Positions 7,001 through 7,297 of a stretch of 7,297 bases of DNA are shown here, in pieces (the first letter of the stretch is position 1; each line of letters begins with the position of its first letter). A model generated the notes under the pieces. That model saw only the letters and a program-made list of their open reading frames with translations. It was not told where the DNA came from and did not search any database. Both the position numbers and the translations under genes were made by a program. The DNA comes from Pseudomonadota bacterium. GTDB taxonomy: Bacteria > Pseudomonadota > Gammaproteobacteria > Xanthomonadales > Xanthomonadaceae. The stretch spans positions 1 to 7,297 of the forward strand of contig JAEZCF010000164.1 in the NCBI GenBank assembly GCA_023430045.1, given 5' to 3'.

Positions 7001-7254
7001 CCCAGCGGCAGCGGCCGGGGACTGCCCACGGCACGATGTTCGTCACCCTGGAAGACGAATTCGGAATGATCAACGTGGTGGTCTGGTCGCATCTTGCGCT
7101 GCGCCGGCGCAAGGCCCTGCTCGGATCGCGGCTGCTGGGGGTACGTGGGCGCTGGGAATGCGTGGAGGGCGTGCAGCACCTTATCGCGGGCGACCTGCGC
7201 GACTACAGCCACCTGCTGCAGGGCCTGAGCGCGCCCTCGCGCGATTTCCGGTAG
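4039..7254 (+). CDS. dnaE2: DnaE2 (ImuC), error-prone C-family DNA polymerase
   Basis: The translesion polymerase of the cassette, 1071 residues. An N-terminal PHP domain (about 40-250) is degenerate: residues 44-48 read LHCLS, with Leu47 where active PHP sites have the second His, and TDECS replaces TDHGN, so no proofreading nuclease is expected. The polymerase core has GRGSSANSA (373-381), the catalytic pair Asp415/Asp417 in PDIDVDF, and the third Asp564 in KVDCLALGML. GFPQSHAASFAKL starts at 755. A helix-hairpin-helix region (about 840-910) and a C-terminal OB fold (about 981-1053) follow. ATG 4039 gives the ATGA overlap with imuB and the expected length; ATG 4030 (three residues longer) is possible, and an open frame extending to 3679 only reads through imuB in another frame. 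The stretch RRGGAGRVAVEV after about residue 804, next to a G7 tract, looks longer than I recall for the family. Confidence 0.95.
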   Translation: MSRTEERDDTPGARIPRAWVTHQRLAAANDDVPGDEELPAYAELHCLSDFSFLRGAASAEDLFARAQQCGYEALAITDECSLAGIVRGLEASRATGIPLIVGSEFVLECGLKCVLLVETHAGYVRLCELITTGRRAAAKGRYRLTRADVQRVVGDSADADTGLFALWVPAAVPEAEQGRWLQQVFVQRTWMAVHLHRERDDAAWLQQLLSLADELGMEAVACGDVHMDVRRRRILQDTMTAIRHGLPLAECGAFLFRNGERHLRTRRALGNIHPPALLQNAVQLARRCHFRMEQVQYHYPAELVPAGHTPSSWLRELTVRGMREHWPEGASADVVAQIESELELIAKKKYEAFFLTVEDIVRFAKSREILCQGRGSSANSAVCFVLGITVVNPAESRLLMARFLSEARDEPPDIDVDFEHERREEVLQYVYGKYGRERAALAATVIRYRGKSAVRDVGKAFGLPPDQVALLAECYGWGNGETPMEQRLAEAGFDAGNPLLRQVLDVTEQLRDHPRHLSQHVGGFVINDASLSTIVPVENAAMADRTIIQWDKDDLETMRMLKVDCLALGMLTCIRKALALVERHRGHLIDIARLPPDDKATFHMIQAADTVGVFQIESRAQMTMLPRLRPEKFYDLVIQVAIVRPGPIQGGMVHPYLRRRQKKEAVTFPSEGIEKILGDTLGIPLFQEQVMELVIHAGYEPHEADQLRRSMAAWRSGGDMNPHRERIRTLMESKHYSPEFIEQIFEQIKGFGAYGFPQSHAASFAKLVYISCFLKRHEPAAFACALLNAQPMGFYSASQIVQDARRGGAGRVAVEVLPVDVCISDWDNTLEGGDADTQPAIRLGLRQLAGCSETAARAVMAARAQRPFSDVADLCRRARLDGKVRQVLADGGALSALAGNRNAARWAVAGIEQAVPLLDGSPAEDLVALPAPGAAEEMLSDYRVSGLTLGQHPLELLRPQLRRERALDSRQLRSLPHGRGVHTIGLVTQRQRPGTAHGTMFVTLEDEFGMINVVVWSHLALRRRKALLGSRLLGVRGRWECVEGVQHLIAGDLRDYSHLLQGLSAPSRDFR

Positions 7255-7297
7255 GTGGCGCACTCCCGGCGGGTGACGTAATCGCGGTGGGTGGGGG

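Noticed and set aside
5167..7263. Open frame of about 700 codons on the minus strand opposite dnaE2
   Set aside because: It is the antisense shadow of a GC-rich gene with strong codon bias. The plus-strand product has all DnaE2 motifs, and the antisense product matches no family I recognise.
7255..7297. Tail after dnaE2 searched for a terminator or new gene
   Set aside because: Only 43 bases, with no stem plus T-tract and no start codon with a ribosome binding site; the operon end is probably outside the window.

Overview
The window is GC-rich, gammaproteobacterial-looking DNA. A head-to-head pair of GTAG-headed REP repeats (SMAG type) and a lexA2-imuA-imuB-dnaE2 mutagenesis cassette point to the Xanthomonadaceae, most likely Stenotrophomonas. 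This placement is by pattern recognition; no database search was possible.

Layout. Bases 1-148 hold no gene I can support, only a small dyad and a short hairpin. A 42-residue membrane microprotein runs on the minus strand (149-277); its first residues look like the start of a TatA protein. After a gap of about 175 bp containing a 6-bp-arm dyad and a perfect 14-bp palindrome, a short-chain dehydrogenase/reductase (453-1220, +) starts behind a consensus ribosome binding site. Its downstream spacer holds the inverted REP pair (1231-1302). Next comes a palindromic operator, GTGTACAAATGTACAC (1367-1382), abutting the first plausible lexA2 start codon.

From 1384 to 7254 the plus strand is one tightly packed operon: lexA2, imuA (1-nt gap), imuB (9-nt gap, ribosome binding site overlapping the imuA stop) and dnaE2 (4-nt ATGA overlap). 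This is the known LexA2-controlled DNA-damage-inducible translesion cassette. LexA2 represses the unit until RecA-stimulated self-cleavage. DnaE2 is the error-prone C-family polymerase. ImuB is a catalytically dead Y-family homologue that acts as the hub and carries the sliding-clamp contact. ImuA is a RecA-like accessory lacking an intact Walker A motif.

I see no wholly undescribed system here. The points most worth a second look are the TatA-like microprotein, the LexA2 operator that leaves no room for a Shine-Dalgarno sequence, the palindrome before the dehydrogenase, and a glycine/valine-rich stretch encoded around a G7 tract in dnaE2.
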